A stretch of DNA of 64,000 nt from Cellulomonas taurus (GCF_012931845.1 NZ_CP051884.1:3348001-3412000); one strand, 5' to 3'. Counted from the stretch's first letter, positions 52,737 through 62,434 are shown. Translations and numbers: made by a program. Notes: a model not told the origin generated them from the sequence alone.

Positions 52737-54110
52737 TCACGCCTGCATGTCCACGAACCGCGAGTAGTGCCCCTGAAACGCCACCGTGATCGTGTCCGTC
52801 GGCCCGTTACGGTGCTTGGCCACGATCAGGTCGGCCTCGCCCGCACGGGGCGACTCGCGCTCGTAGGCGTCCTCGCGGTGCAGCAGGATCACCATGTCCG
52901 CGTCCTGCTCGATGGAGCCTGATTCACGCAGGTCGCTCATCTGCGGCTTCTTGTCGCCTCGCTGCTCGGGGCCACGGTTCAGCTGCGAGAGGGCGATCAC
53001 CGGCACCTCGAGCTCCTTGGCGAGCAGCTTGAGCGCACGGGAGAACTCGGAGACCTCCTGCTGGCGGGACTCGACGCGCTTGCCGGAGCTCATCAGCTGC
53101 AGGTAGTCGATCATCACGAGCTTGAGGTCGTGCTTCTGCTTGAGCCGCCGGCACTTGGCCCGGATCTCCATCAGCGACATGTTGGGCGAGTCGTCGATGA
53201 ACAGCGGTGCCTCGGAGATGCGGCCCATGGTGCTGGCGAGCTTCTGCCAGTCCTCGTCGCCCATCTGGCCGGTGCGCATCTTCTGCAGGGCGATCCGGGC
53301 CTCGGCGGCGAGCAGTCGCATGGTGATCTCGTTGCGGCTCATCTCCAGGGAGAAGACCACCGAGGCCATGTTGTGCTTGATCGAGGCGGCTCGGATCATG
53401 TCGATGCCGAGGGTCGACTTACCGATGGCGGGTCGGGCCGCGATGATGATCATCTGCCCGGGGTGCAGGCCGTTGGTGAGCCGGTCGAAGTCGGCGAAGC
53501 CGGTGGGGACGCCGGTCATGCCGTCGCCGCGGTGCCCGGCCGCCTCGATCTCGTCCACGGTGCCACCGAGCACCTCGCCCAGCCGGTGGTAGTCCTCGGT
53601 GGTGCGACGCTCGGAGACGGCGTAGATCTCGGCCTGGGCGTTGTTGACCAGCTCGTCGACGTCGCCGCCGTCGGTGGCGTAGCCGATCTGGACGATCTTG
53701 GTGCCGGCCTCGACCAGGCGTCGCAGCACCGCCCGCTCGCGCACGATCCGGGCGTAGTACCCGGCGTTGGCGGCGGTGGGCACCATGCTGATCAGGGTGT
53801 GCAGGTAGGAGACGCCGCCGATCCGGCCGATCTCACCGCGCTTGGTCAGCTCGTCGGCGATGGTGACGGCGTCGGCGGGTTCGCCCCGGCCGTACAGGTC
53901 GATGATCGCGTCGTAGATCGACTCGTGGGCGGGCTTGTAGAAGTCGGCGCCGCGCACCTGCTCGACCACGTCGGCGATGGCGTCCTTGGAGATCATCATG
54001 CCGCCGAGCACCGACTGTTCGGCGTTCAGGTCCTGGGGCGGGGTGCGGTCGTAGCTCCTGCCGCTGCCGGGCTCCGACGGTGCCGCGTACTCGAGCTCAT
54101 CGATCGACAC
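52737..54110 (-). CDS. dnaB: Replicative DNA helicase
   Basis: Hexameric 5'-3' helicase of the replication fork, 457 residues. N-terminal DnaB domain with NAEQSVLGGMM; RecA-like domain with the P-loop AARPAIGKSTL, Walker B LKLVMIDYLQLMSS and the FSLEMSRNEI stretch; C-terminal ILLHREDAYER and AKHRNGPTDTI. No intein is present. The GTG at 54110 is chosen because GAGGAACC lies just before it and the frame further upstream is low-complexity. In this group it normally belongs with rpsF-ssb-rpsR-rplI; here the MATE gene stands between. Confidence 0.96.
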   Translation of the reverse strand: MSIDELEYAAPSEPGSGRSYDRTPPQDLNAEQSVLGGMMISKDAIADVVEQVRGADFYKPAHESIYDAIIDLYGRGEPADAVTIADELTKRGEIGRIGGVSYLHTLISMVPTAANAGYYARIVRERAVLRRLVEAGTKIVQIGYATDGGDVDELVNNAQAEIYAVSERRTTEDYHRLGEVLGGTVDEIEAAGHRGDGMTGVPTGFADFDRLTNGLHPGQMIIIAARPAIGKSTLGIDMIRAASIKHNMASVVFSLEMSRNEITMRLLAAEARIALQKMRTGQMGDEDWQKLASTMGRISEAPLFIDDSPNMSLMEIRAKCRRLKQKHDLKLVMIDYLQLMSSGKRVESRQQEVSEFSRALKLLAKELEVPVIALSQLNRGPEQRGDKKPQMSDLRESGSIEQDADMVILLHREDAYERESPRAGEADLIVAKHRNGPTDTITVAFQGHYSRFVDMQA

Positions 54111-54231
54111 TGTGGTTCCTCTTCCCCGCCTCGCGTGTACTCCCTGAGCATCAGGTGTACCCGGCGCCTCCGACATCGTCTGCCCGGCGCCCACGCGAGG
54201 TTAGGTGCCGTGGTTCCCCGGCACAAGCGAG

Positions 54232-54385
54232 TCGTCCACAGGGCCTGGGGACGACCATGTGGAAGGCTGTGGACGACCCCCACACCGTTGTCCACAACCC
54301 GTGGACACAGCTGTGGAGAACTGTGGACCAAGACCGGGCGATGCCCGTTCTCACCGGCCAGAACGCCGTACACCGATGTGGACAC
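54232..54385. promoter_or_regulatory. Cluster of DnaA-box-like sites between dnaB and the MATE gene
   Basis: One perfect actinobacterial DnaA box TTGTCCACA (54288-54296) and at least five one-mismatch copies: 54232-54240, 54268-54276, 54312-54320, 54322-54330 and 54377-54385, with a weaker one at 54300, in both directions within 154 bp. The spacer 54111-54392 otherwise holds the dnaB leader. No AT-rich unwinding element is evident, so a regulatory or DnaA-titrating role is more likely than an origin. Confidence 0.75.
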
Positions 54386-54392
54386 CAGAAAG

Positions 54393-55736
54393 TTGACCGC
54401 GATTTCACGTTTCGGACGCTCACCGTCCACCGTCGACCGTCAGATCCTCGGCCTCGCGGTCCCCGCCCTCGGTGCGCTGATCGCCGAACCGCTGTTCGTC
54501 CTGGTCGACTCCGCCATCGTCGGACGGCTCGGGACCACCGAGCTGGCCGGGCTGTCGCTCGCCTCGACCCTGCTGGTGACGGTGGTCGGCCTGTGCGTCT
54601 TCCTGGCCTATGCGACGACGGCTGTCGTGGCCCGCAAGCTCGGCGGCGGGGATCGCGCCGGCGCCCTGCAGACCGGGGTGGACGGTCTGTGGCTGGCGGC
54701 CGGGCTCGGGGTGGTCCTGGCGGTCCTCGCCTTCCTCGCCGCGCCCTGGGCGATCGCGGCCCTCGGGGCGAGCGGCGACGTGGCGACCCAGGCCGAGCAC
54801 TATCTGCGCGCCTCCGCCCCCGGGCTGCCCGGCATGCTGCTGGTGCTGGCGGCCACCGGCGCGCTGCGCGGGCTGCAGGACACCCGCACGCCGCTGATCG
54901 TCGCGGGTGTCGGTGCGGCGGTGAACGCGGTGCTGAACCTGGTGCTGGTCTACGGCGCCGGACTCGGGATCGCCGGGTCGGGGGCCGGCACCGCACTGAC
55001 CCAACTGGGGATGGGCGCGATCCTGGTCGCGGTGGTGGTGCGAGGCGCCCGGTCGGTCGGCGCCTCGCTCCGTCCTGCCCCCGGCGGCATCGTCACCGGC
55101 ATCCGAACCGGTATCCCGCTGCTGGTCCGCACCCTGTCCCTGCGGGCGGCGATCCTGGTGACCGTGTGGGTGGCCACCGGCTTGGGACCGGTCGCCCTGG
55201 CCGCCCACCAGGTGGTCAACTCGCTGTGGGGCTTCGCCGCGTTCGCCCTGGACGCCCTCGCGATCGCCGCCCAGGCCCTGATCGGCCACGCCCTCGGATC
55301 GAGCGACCTGGACCGGGTACGCGCCCTGCTGCGCCGCACGCTGACCTGGGGCGTCGGCGCTGGAGTCGTGCTCGGGGTGGTGCTGGGCGGCGGGGGCTGG
55401 TGGCTCTCCGCCCTGTTCAGCACGGACGACCAGGTCCGGCACGCGATCACCGTGGCGCTGATCGTGGTCGCGGTGCTGATGCCGATGGCGGGGTGGGTGT
55501 TCGTGCTGGACGGGGTGCTGATCGGCGCGGGCGACGGGCGTTACCTGGCCTGGGCCGGTCTGGTCACGCTGGTGGTCTACCTGCCGTGCGCACTTGCTGT
55601 GCACACCTGGGCCCCGGACGGCTGGGTCGGCCTCGCCTGGTTGTGGGGTGCGTTCGCGGGGGTGTTCATGCTCGCCCGGGCGGTCACCACCGGCCTGCGC
55701 TCCCGCACCGACCGGTGGCTGGTCACCGGGGCGTGA
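54393..55736 (+). CDS. MATE-family efflux transporter (DinF type)
   Basis: A 447-residue multidrug or metabolite exporter with twelve helices in two halves (AVPALGALIAEPLFVLVDSA at the start; AAHQVVNSLWGFAAFALDAL in the second half). The start is uncertain: no ATG exists, and TTG 54393 or GTG 54378 are the options; TTG is used here. The GTG would overlap the last DnaA-box-like site. Its 3' end overlaps the next convergent gene by 14 bp. Confidence 0.88.
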   Translation: MTAISRFGRSPSTVDRQILGLAVPALGALIAEPLFVLVDSAIVGRLGTTELAGLSLASTLLVTVVGLCVFLAYATTAVVARKLGGGDRAGALQTGVDGLWLAAGLGVVLAVLAFLAAPWAIAALGASGDVATQAEHYLRASAPGLPGMLLVLAATGALRGLQDTRTPLIVAGVGAAVNAVLNLVLVYGAGLGIAGSGAGTALTQLGMGAILVAVVVRGARSVGASLRPAPGGIVTGIRTGIPLLVRTLSLRAAILVTVWVATGLGPVALAAHQVVNSLWGFAAFALDALAIAAQALIGHALGSSDLDRVRALLRRTLTWGVGAGVVLGVVLGGGGWWLSALFSTDDQVRHAITVALIVVAVLMPMAGWVFVLDGVLIGAGDGRYLAWAGLVTLVVYLPCALAVHTWAPDGWVGLAWLWGAFAGVFMLARAVTTGLRSRTDRWLVTGA

Positions 55737-55956
55737 CGTCGGTGTCCGGCTCGCCCGCCGCGGCCTCCGCGTTCCGCTTGGACAGCGCGAGCATCGACCC
55801 GGCGCCGATGCACAGGAAGACCACCCCGATCGGCAGGAACACCCACTTCATCGCGTGGTCGAACAGCAATCCCATCGTGAAGAAGGGTGCTCCGATCGCG
55901 AACATCGAGGCGGCGGCACCGATCGTGGCCTGGCTGGGGTCGGTCTGCTTCGTCAT
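55723..55956 (-). CDS. Small two-helix membrane protein
   Basis: A 77-residue protein with two membrane helices (ASMFAIGAPFFTMGLLF; WVFLPIGVVFLCIGAGSML) and a charged C-terminal tail. Not assigned to a family. The coding sequence overlaps the 3' end of the MATE gene on the other strand by 14 bp. The following 200 bp (55957-56157) contain no gene, only a short GGCGGTGGAGACG-type repeat and the rplI terminator. Confidence 0.7.
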   Translation of the reverse strand: MTKQTDPSQATIGAAASMFAIGAPFFTMGLLFDHAMKWVFLPIGVVFLCIGAGSMLALSKRNAEAAAGEPDTDVTPR

Positions 55957-56105
55957 GCTCCGAGCCTAGGGAACAGCCCTGAGCAGCGGATCCGGCGCGG
56001 GGCGGAACCTGATCCCGGGTGCGCTCCGCCGCGCGGTGGAGACGGGCAGCCCGGCGGTGGAGACGAACGTCAGCCAGCGGTGCGAGCGCCGGACCGCTGA
56101 CAGCA

Positions 56106-56141
56106 CAGCGCCCCGCCCCGGAGACCCGGGACGGGGCGCTG
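56106..56141 (-). terminator. Terminator of the rpsF-ssb-rpsR-rplI operon
   Basis: CAGCGCCCCG (56106-56115) pairs perfectly with CGGGGCGCTG (56132-56141) 17 bp past the rplI stop on the minus strand. A GC-rich hairpin without T-run. Confidence 0.7.
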
Positions 56142-56157
56142 CTGCCAGGCGACAGGA

Positions 56158-56607
56158 TCAGGCCGAGACGACCGTGACCTTCAGCTTGGCGGAGACCTCG
56201 GGGTGCAGGCGGACCTGGACCTCGTAGTCACCCAGGGCCTTGATCGGCTGGGCGACCTCGATCTTGCGACGGTCGACCGACGGGCCACCGGCGGCCTTGA
56301 CGGCGTCGGCGATCTCGGCGGTGGACACGGCACCGAACAGACGACCACCGTTACCGGTCTTGGCAGACACGGTCACGCCGGTGGACTGCAGGGAGTCGCG
56401 GACGGCGCGAGCGTCGTCCAGGGTCGCGATCTCACGGGACTTGCGTGCCCGACGGATCGCGGTGACCTCCTTCTCGGCACCCTTCGACCACGGGGTCGCG
56501 AGGCGGCGCGGGATGAGGTAGTTGCGGGCGTACCCGTCCTTGACGTCGACGACGTCGCCGGGGGCACCCAGACCGGTGACCTCGTGGGTCAGGATCAGCT
56601 TGGCCAT
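56158..56607 (-). CDS. rplI: 50S ribosomal protein L9
   Basis: 149-residue two-domain L9 with the N-terminal signature [20 protein letters not shown] and [10 protein letters not shown], the long connecting helix and the C-terminal rRNA-binding domain. AAGGAGCACCACC precedes the ATG, an almost identical leader to that of rpsR. Last gene of the small ribosomal operon. Confidence 0.97.
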   Translation of the reverse strand: MAKLILTHEVTGLGAPGDVVDVKDGYARNYLIPRRLATPWSKGAEKEVTAIRRARKSREIATLDDARAVRDSLQSTGVTVSAKTGNGGRLFGAVSTAEIADAVKAAGGPSVDRRKIEVAQPIKALGDYEVQVRLHPEVSAKLKVTVVSA

Positions 56608-56621
56608 GGTGGTGCTCCTTC

Positions 56622-56858
56622 TCAGCGAGCCGACGACGAGTAGGGCAGCAGAGCCATCTCGCGGGCGTTCTTCACGGCCCGTGCGATCGCACGCTGCTCC
56701 TGGACGGTCACGCCGGTGACGCGACGGGCGCGGATCTTTCCGCGGTCGGAGATGAACTTCCGCAGCAGAGCGGTGTCCTTGTAGTCGACCGACTCGATCT
56801 TCGCCGCCTTGAGCGGGTTCTGCTTCTTCTTGGGCTTCCGGACAACGGCCTTGGCCAT
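56622..56858 (-). CDS. rpsR: 30S ribosomal protein S18
   Basis: A 78-residue S18 with the typical basic N-terminus ([11 protein letters not shown]), [16 protein letters not shown] and [15 protein letters not shown]. No zinc-binding cysteines are seen, so it is the C-minus form. AAGGAGCACCACG precedes the ATG. Between ssb and rplI. Confidence 0.97.
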   Translation of the reverse strand: MAKAVVRKPKKKQNPLKAAKIESVDYKDTALLRKFISDRGKIRARRVTGVTVQEQRAIARAVKNAREMALLPYSSSAR

Positions 56859-56880
56859 CGTGGTGCTCCTTCTCTGGGAG

Positions 56881-56904
56881 CCCGGGGCGTTGCCATGCCC
56901 CGGG
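56881..56904 (-). promoter_or_regulatory. Small hairpin between ssb and rpsR
   Basis: CCCGGGGC (56881-56888) and GCCCCGGG (56897-56904) form a perfect 8-bp stem with an 8-base loop in the 96-bp spacer. It may adjust the ssb to rpsR ratio or stabilise processed mRNA. Confidence 0.45.
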
Positions 56905-56954
56905 ATGGGGTGTGAATGGGGTGGGTGACGATCAGGTCGTCACCCGGATGCGGA

Positions 56955-57494
56955 TCAGAACGGGGGCTCGTCCGAGTAGCCGCCACCGCCGCCGCCCTGG
57001 GGAGTGGCCCACGGGTCGTCAGCGGGCTGGTTGCCGCCGCCGCCACCGTTGAAGCCACCACCCTGCTGCTGGCCGCCGTAGCCGCCGCCACCGCCGCCGT
57101 TGCCACCGAAGCCGCCGCCACCACCGGACCGCTGGGCCCGGGTGACCTTGGCCGAGGCGCTACGCAGCGACGGGCCGACCTCGTCGACCTGCAGCTCGAC
57201 GACGGTGCGCTTCTCGCCCTCACGGGTCTCGTAGGACCGCTGCACCAGCCGGCCCTGCACGATGACCCGCATGCCCTTGGTCAGGGACTCGGCGACGTTC
57301 TCCGCTGCCTCGCGCCAGATCGAGCAGCGCATGAACAGCGTGTCGCCGTCCTTCCACTCGTTGGTCTGACGGTCGAAGGACCGCGGGGTGGACGCCACGG
57401 TGAAGTTGGCCACCGCTGCACCGGACGGCGTGAACCGCAGTTCCGGGTCGGCGGTGAGGTTTCCGATCACCGTGATGACAGTGTCACCGGCCAT
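56955..57494 (-). CDS. ssb: Single-stranded DNA-binding protein
   Basis: A 179-residue SSB. The OB fold (about 1-115) shows [21 protein letters not shown] and the [15 protein letters not shown] stretch, followed by a Gly-rich disordered tail and the partner-binding tip SDEPPF (slightly changed from the usual DDEPPF). Coats single-stranded DNA at forks and repair sites. Second gene of the rpsF operon. Confidence 0.97.
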   Translation of the reverse strand: MAGDTVITVIGNLTADPELRFTPSGAAVANFTVASTPRSFDRQTNEWKDGDTLFMRCSIWREAAENVAESLTKGMRVIVQGRLVQRSYETREGEKRTVVELQVDEVGPSLRSASAKVTRAQRSGGGGGFGGNGGGGGGYGGQQQGGGFNGGGGGNQPADDPWATPQGGGGGGYSDEPPF

Positions 57495-57555
57495 GAGTGC
57501 TCCTCGGGCTTGTGGGGGAGTGAGATCCGTTCACGCTATCCGCGTGTACCGACGC

Positions 57556-57849
57556 TCAGGCGTCCTTGCGGTGCACCTTGGTGCGCAGGACGACCTCGTT
57601 CAGGCCGAGCTGGCGGTCCAGCTCCTTGGCGGTCGCCGGGGTGGACGAGAAGTCGACCACCGCGTAGATGCCCTCGGACTTCTTCTGGATGTCGTAGGCA
57701 AGACGACGACGGCCCCAGATGTCGACGTTGTCGACGGTGCCGCCCTCGGTCTTGATGACCGACAGGTACTTGTCGAGCGACGGAGCGACGGTGCGCTCGT
57801 CGGTCTCGGGGTCGAGGATGATCATCATCTCGTACTGACGCAGGCTCAT
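57556..57849 (-). CDS. rpsF: 30S ribosomal protein S6
   Basis: A 97-residue S6 with [19 protein letters not shown] and [31 protein letters not shown] before the ATG at 57849 is an excellent ribosome site, so the shorter start is chosen over upstream in-frame codons. First gene of rpsF-ssb-rpsR-rplI. Confidence 0.97.
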   Translation of the reverse strand: MSLRQYEMMIILDPETDERTVAPSLDKYLSVIKTEGGTVDNVDIWGRRRLAYDIQKKSEGIYAVVDFSSTPATAKELDRQLGLNEVVLRTKVHRKDA

Positions 57850-57989
57850 ACCCACCTCCTCTGGTCTCGGCGGCCACGGTCGTTCCGTGGCAGGAGGGTT
57901 CGCACTGACGTGCGAGCTGCGTGACCGTGCCGCCCTGGTGCGTCGATGGCGACGACCGAGATGGCACAGCAACACACAAGCCTACCCGA

Positions 57990-60356
57990 TCAACCGCCGT
58001 TGCCGGGGTTCGCCGGATCGCCGGCCGCCCCTGGATCCGCCGGCGGCTGGGTCTGGGTCGGTGCCGGGTTCGGTTGGACCGCCGGACCGGTGGACACCAC
58101 CACGGTGACCGCCGAACCCGGTGCCACCTGGGCGCCGCCGCCCGGGCTGACCGAGATCACGTACCCCGAGGCCACGTTCGGGCTCGACTGCTGGGTCACC
58201 TGCGGCACCAGACCGGCGTTGACCAGAGCAGCCTCGGCGTCACCCGACAGGCGACCCTCCAGGCCGGTCGGCACCGCGACGGTGGTCGGCGCGGCCGGCT
58301 CCTCCGGCGCGGGTGCCTCGGTGACCTCCTGGGTGGGCTCCGGGGTGGAGGTCGGCTTGGTGGTCGCACCCACGTTCGCGCGGTCGGGGAAGCTCAGCTC
58401 CTCGGCGTACTGCGGCAGCGTGAAGAGCTGCTCCATGTAGGACGCCCACAGGGCCGCGGGCCAGGTGGACCCGGTGATCTCCTTGACCCCGCCCCACGGG
58501 TCGATGGTGACCCGGTCGGCACCGTTGTCGCCGACCTGGCTGAAGGCGACGGCGGTGGCGACGTTCGGGGTGAAGCCCATGAACCACGCCGACTTGTTGT
58601 CGTTGGAGGTACCGGTCTTGCCGGCGATCTCCCGGTCCAGCGGCTTGATCCAGGTCTTGCCCGAGCCCTGCTGCACCACCTGGGTCATCGCGTAGGTGGC
58701 GTCGGCGGCCACATTCGCGTCGTAGATCGTCGTCGCCTGGTTCTCGCCGGAGTAGGCGACGCTGCCGTCCGGATACACCGCCTGGCGGACCATGTACGTC
58801 TTGTGGTGCTGACCCTGGGCGGCGATGGTCGCGTAGGCGTTCGCCATGTCGACCGGCTTCACGTCGTCGACCCCGAGCACATTGGACGCGACCGAGCTGA
58901 CCGGCGTGGTGATGCCGGAGTCGGTGGCGACCTGCGCGGTCTGGTCCGGACCGACCTCCAGGTTCAGCTCGGCGTAGACCGTGTTCACCGACTGCGCGGT
59001 GGCCTTGATCAGGTCGATGTTCCCGTAGCTGGTCCCGCCGAAGTTGTTCACGGCGTTGCCGTCCCACCCGTCGATCGTGCGCGGGCTGTTGCCGTTGAAG
59101 CGGCTGGTGAGCGGGATGCCCTCCTTGAGCGCCGCGATCAGGGTGAACGGCTTGAACGTCGAGCCCGCCTGCACCGCGTAGGTGGCCCGGTTGTACTGGT
59201 CGGCCAGGAAGTCGTCGCCGCCGTACATCGCCACGATGCCGCCGGAGGCGGGGTCGGTGGTCACGACGCCGACCTTGAGGTTCGCGCTGGGCTGCTCGCC
59301 GTCGGAGAGCTCCCCGCTGCGCAGTCGGCCGACCGCATCCACGGCCATCTGCTGCGCGGAGGCGTCGACGGTGGTGGTGATGGCCAGGCCGCCGGAGCTG
59401 ATCTGCTCGTCGCTGATCCCGTTCGCGTTCAGCTCGGACTTCACGTACTGCAGCAGGTACCCGTTGGTGCCGCCGTAGGTGTCCGAGCGGGAGAACTCGA
59501 CCACGGTCGGGAACACCTGGGCGTCCCGGTCGGCCTGGGTGATGTACCCGTCCTCGACCATCAGGTTCAGCACCCGGTTCCAGCGCTGCTCGGCCTTCTC
59601 CGGGCTGACCGCGGGGTCCCAGTTGTTCGGCGACGGGATGATCCCGGCCAGCAACGCCGCCTCGGAGACCGTCATCTCCGCCGAGGGGTGACCGAAGTAG
59701 GCGATGGACGCGGCATCGATGCCGTAGGAGTCGCGGCCGAAGTAGATGGTGTTCAGGTAGCGACCGAGGATCTGCTCCTTGGTCTCGGTCTGCGAGATCT
59801 TGATCGCCCGGAGCGCCTCCTGGGCCTTGCCGAGGTAACTCGTCGTGGTCTGCCCCACGTAGTACCGCTCGACGTACTGCTGGGTCAGGGTCGAGGCGCC
59901 CTGGGTCTCGCCGCCGGTGATGTTGTTCAGCAGCGCGCGGCCGATGCCGGTGATCGAGACACCGGAGTTCTCGAAGAACGTCCGGTCCTCCGAGGAGACC
60001 ACCGCCTGTCCGACGTAGGCGGGCAGCGACTCGTAGTCGATCAGGTTCCGGTTCGGGCCGGGGAAGGTCCCGATCGGGGTGGTGCCGTCGGAGAAGTAGG
60101 CGGTGCTGGTCTGCTCCTCGGCGAAGTCGTCCGGCGCCGGGATGTCGGTCAGCGCGTACGCCGCGACCCCCACCCCGAGGCACAGGAAGATGAACGCGGT
60201 GATCGATCCGACCACGAACCGCCAGGAGGGCAGCCAGCGCCGGATGCCGGTGTAGCCGCGCCGCGGATAGTCGATCAGCCGCCGCCGACCTCGGGGGTCG
60301 GCGGGGATACGACGCACGGTGGTCGACCGGCTCGACGGTCGGTTGCTGCCTGCCAC
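57990..60356 (-). CDS. Class A penicillin-binding protein with PASTA domain
   Basis: A 788-residue bifunctional peptidoglycan synthase. Short basic cytoplasmic tail, one membrane helix (about 45-70), glycosyltransferase domain with SSEDRTFFENSGVS and GASTLTQQYV, transpeptidase with QAGSTFKPF, SVN and KTGTSNDNKSAWFMGF. A single PASTA domain (VAVPTGLEGRLSGDAEAAL onward) and a Pro/Thr-rich tail end the protein. In the position and shape of ponA1 of mycobacteria. The GTG at 60356 has GGAAGG seven bases upstream; the open frame further upstream overlaps the padR operator and is rejected. Divergent from padR-ino1. Confidence 0.95.
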   Translation of the reverse strand: MAGSNRPSSRSTTVRRIPADPRGRRRLIDYPRRGYTGIRRWLPSWRFVVGSITAFIFLCLGVGVAAYALTDIPAPDDFAEEQTSTAYFSDGTTPIGTFPGPNRNLIDYESLPAYVGQAVVSSEDRTFFENSGVSITGIGRALLNNITGGETQGASTLTQQYVERYYVGQTTTSYLGKAQEALRAIKISQTETKEQILGRYLNTIYFGRDSYGIDAASIAYFGHPSAEMTVSEAALLAGIIPSPNNWDPAVSPEKAEQRWNRVLNLMVEDGYITQADRDAQVFPTVVEFSRSDTYGGTNGYLLQYVKSELNANGISDEQISSGGLAITTTVDASAQQMAVDAVGRLRSGELSDGEQPSANLKVGVVTTDPASGGIVAMYGGDDFLADQYNRATYAVQAGSTFKPFTLIAALKEGIPLTSRFNGNSPRTIDGWDGNAVNNFGGTSYGNIDLIKATAQSVNTVYAELNLEVGPDQTAQVATDSGITTPVSSVASNVLGVDDVKPVDMANAYATIAAQGQHHKTYMVRQAVYPDGSVAYSGENQATTIYDANVAADATYAMTQVVQQGSGKTWIKPLDREIAGKTGTSNDNKSAWFMGFTPNVATAVAFSQVGDNGADRVTIDPWGGVKEITGSTWPAALWASYMEQLFTLPQYAEELSFPDRANVGATTKPTSTPEPTQEVTEAPAPEEPAAPTTVAVPTGLEGRLSGDAEAALVNAGLVPQVTQQSSPNVASGYVISVSPGGGAQVAPGSAVTVVVSTGPAVQPNPAPTQTQPPADPGAAGDPANPGNGG

Positions 60357-60531
60357 GGTGTGCCTTCCTGTGTCCTGGTCCCCCGCCTGATGGGCCGCCG
60401 GGCCCGGATCAGTATGCGTGAGCACCACCTCGCGACCGAGTCGACGGCTCGTTCTTCGGCCGACCTTCACGCGATCGCTACTGGTCCTTTCGGGGTGCTT
60501 GCCCGGATCGTCCCGGTCCCTTATCGTCCTC

Positions 60532-60552
60532 GATGTATCAATCCGATACATC
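60532..60552. promoter_or_regulatory. PadR operator
   Basis: GATGTATC-AATCC-GATACATC: perfect 8-base arms around five bases, 28 bp before the padR start. The ATGTATC/GATACAT halves match the usual PadR-family site, so autorepression of padR-ino1 is likely. Confidence 0.75.
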
Positions 60553-60579
60553 CAGTCGATGGTGACCCAGGGAGGGCAG

Positions 60580-61227
60580 ATGCGCGCACGATCCGATGTG
60601 CTCGAATCGGCGATCCTCGGTCTGCTGCACGACTCCCCGATGCACGGGTACGAGCTGCGCAAGCGCCTCAACCTGCTGCTTGGGTCCTTCCGGGCCCTCA
60701 GCTACGGGTCGCTGTACCCGTGCCTGAAGTCGCTGGCCGCCCGGGGCTGGATCTCCGGCTCCGACGCGTCCGAGGCACCGGCGCACGCCCTGTCCGGCAA
60801 GCGGGCACGCATCGTGTACCAGCTCACCGCCGAGGGCAAGGAGCAGTTCCAGAACGTGCTGGCCTCCTCCGGCCCCGCCGCCTGGGAGGACGAGAACTTC
60901 GGCTTCCGGTTCGCCTTCTTCGGCCAGACCGACGCCGAGACCCGGCTGCGCATCCTGGAGGGCCGGCGGACCCGGCTCACCGAGCGGCTGGAGATGATCC
61001 ACGACTCGCTGACCCGCACCCGGGTGCGGATGGACGAGTACACCCTCGAGCTGCAACGCCACGGGCTCGACCAGGTCGAGCGCGAGGTCCGGTGGCTCGA
61101 CGACCTCATCGACCACGAGCGCCGCACCCGCGGTGCCCGTCCCAGCGGAGCCGACCACCAGGTCGATCACCGCACAAACGCCGCGGGTGCTGACCCAGCG
61201 GCTCAACCTCAGAAGGAGCGAGGATGA
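60580..61227 (+). CDS. PadR-family transcription regulator
   Basis: A 215-residue winged-helix repressor: [20 protein letters not shown] and [19 protein letters not shown] form the DNA-binding domain; the C-terminal helical dimerisation domain (about 110-190) is of the Vir_act_alpha_C kind. GGGAGGGCAG precedes the ATG. It overlaps the ino1 start by 4 bases (ATGA), and its operator lies just upstream, so it probably represses itself and ino1. The ligand is unknown. Confidence 0.9.
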   Translation: MRARSDVLESAILGLLHDSPMHGYELRKRLNLLLGSFRALSYGSLYPCLKSLAARGWISGSDASEAPAHALSGKRARIVYQLTAEGKEQFQNVLASSGPAAWEDENFGFRFAFFGQTDAETRLRILEGRRTRLTERLEMIHDSLTRTRVRMDEYTLELQRHGLDQVEREVRWLDDLIDHERRTRGARPSGADHQVDHRTNAAGADPAAQPQKERG

Positions 61228-62318
61228 CTGCCATCCGCGTTGCGATCGCCGGTGTGGGCAACTGCGCCTCGTCGCTTGTCCAGGGCGTGCACTACTACGC
61301 CGACGCCGACCCGGCGGGCAAGGTGCCCGGCCTGATGCACGTGCAGTTCGGTGACTACCACGTCTCCGACCTGCAGTTCGTCGCGGCCTTCGACGTGGAC
61401 GCGAAGAAGGTCGGCTTCGACCTGTCCGAGGCCATCGGCGCCTCGGAGAACAACACGATCAAGATCGCCGACGTGCCGCCGCTGGGCGTCACCGTGCAGC
61501 GTGGCCCGACCCTGGACGGCGTGGGCAAGTACTACGCGCAGACCATCGAGGAGTCGGACGCCGAGCCGGTCGACGTCGTGCAGGTGCTCAAGGACGCCAA
61601 GGTGGACGTCCTGGTGTCCTACCTCCCGGTGGGCTCCGAAGAGGCCGACAAGTTCTACGCCCAGGCGGCCATCGACGCCGGTGTCGCGTTCGTGAACGCC
61701 CTGCCGGTGTTCATCGCCTCCGACCCGGTGTGGGCCAAGAAGTTCGAGGACGCCGGTGTCCCGATCGTCGGCGACGACATCAAGTCCCAGGTCGGCGCGA
61801 CCATCACCCACCGCGTGCTCGCCCGCCTGTTCGAGGACCGCGGCGTCATCCTGGACCGCACGTACCAGCTGAACGTCGGCGGCAACATGGACTTCAAGAA
61901 CATGCTCGAGCGCGAGCGCCTGGAGTCCAAGAAGATCTCCAAGACCCAGGCCGTCACCTCGAACCTGCAGGACGGTCCGCTGGCCGGCAAGAAGGACGAC
62001 CGCAACGTCCACATCGGCCCGTCGGACTACGTCGCCTGGCTGGACGACCGCAAGTGGGCCTACGTCCGCCTGGAGGGTCGTGCCTTCGGTGAGGTGCCGC
62101 TGAACCTGGAGTACAAGCTCGAGGTCTGGGACTCCCCGAACTCGGCCGGCATCATCATCGACGCCGTGCGCGCCGCGAAGATCGCCAAGGACCGCGGTGT
62201 CGGTGGCCCGATCCTGTCGGCCTCGACCTACTTCATGAAGTCCCCGCCGGTCCAGCACGAGGACCAGGAGGGCCGCGGGCTCGTCGAGGCCTTCATCCGG
62301 GGTGACATCGAGCGCTGA
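61224..62318 (+). CDS. ino1: Inositol-3-phosphate synthase
   Basis: NAD-dependent cyclisation of glucose-6-phosphate to inositol-3-phosphate, feeding mycothiol and phosphatidylinositol lipids. The 364-residue product is the short prokaryotic type: [16 protein letters not shown] for NAD binding, [29 protein letters not shown], and the catalytic lysine region [14 protein letters not shown]. Coupled to padR, as in M. tuberculosis where the two genes are also adjacent. Confidence 0.96.
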   Translation: MTAIRVAIAGVGNCASSLVQGVHYYADADPAGKVPGLMHVQFGDYHVSDLQFVAAFDVDAKKVGFDLSEAIGASENNTIKIADVPPLGVTVQRGPTLDGVGKYYAQTIEESDAEPVDVVQVLKDAKVDVLVSYLPVGSEEADKFYAQAAIDAGVAFVNALPVFIASDPVWAKKFEDAGVPIVGDDIKSQVGATITHRVLARLFEDRGVILDRTYQLNVGGNMDFKNMLERERLESKKISKTQAVTSNLQDGPLAGKKDDRNVHIGPSDYVAWLDDRKWAYVRLEGRAFGEVPLNLEYKLEVWDSPNSAGIIIDAVRAAKIAKDRGVGGPILSASTYFMKSPPVQHEDQEGRGLVEAFIRGDIER

Positions 62319-62412
62319 CCGGAGCGCAGCGGAAGGTAGGCCCGAGCGCAGCGAGGTCCTGCCTGAAGCGGAGCGCAGGTCAGCGCGAGCAATAAGCACA
62401 GAGCGCTGACCG
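62310..62412. repeat. 91-bp spaced direct repeat across the ino1 stop codon
   Basis: GAGCGCTGACCG, which contains the last ino1 codons and stop, occurs at 62310-62321 and again at 62401-62412. Between them lies a repetitive segment (GAGCGCAGCG at 62322 and again near 62344). This looks like a short insertion or duplication just behind the gene. Confidence 0.55.
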
Positions 62413-62434
62413 CACCGCTGAGCACCCGCCCACA

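Noticed and set aside
54232..54385. DnaA-box cluster as the chromosomal origin oriC
   Set aside because: dnaA, dnaN and an AT-rich unwinding region are missing; kept only as a regulatory or titration site.
57921..61193. Very long open frame opposite the class A PBP gene
   Set aside because: It is antisense to the PBP and in part to padR, with Arg/Gly/His-rich low-complexity translation typical of high-GC shadow frames.
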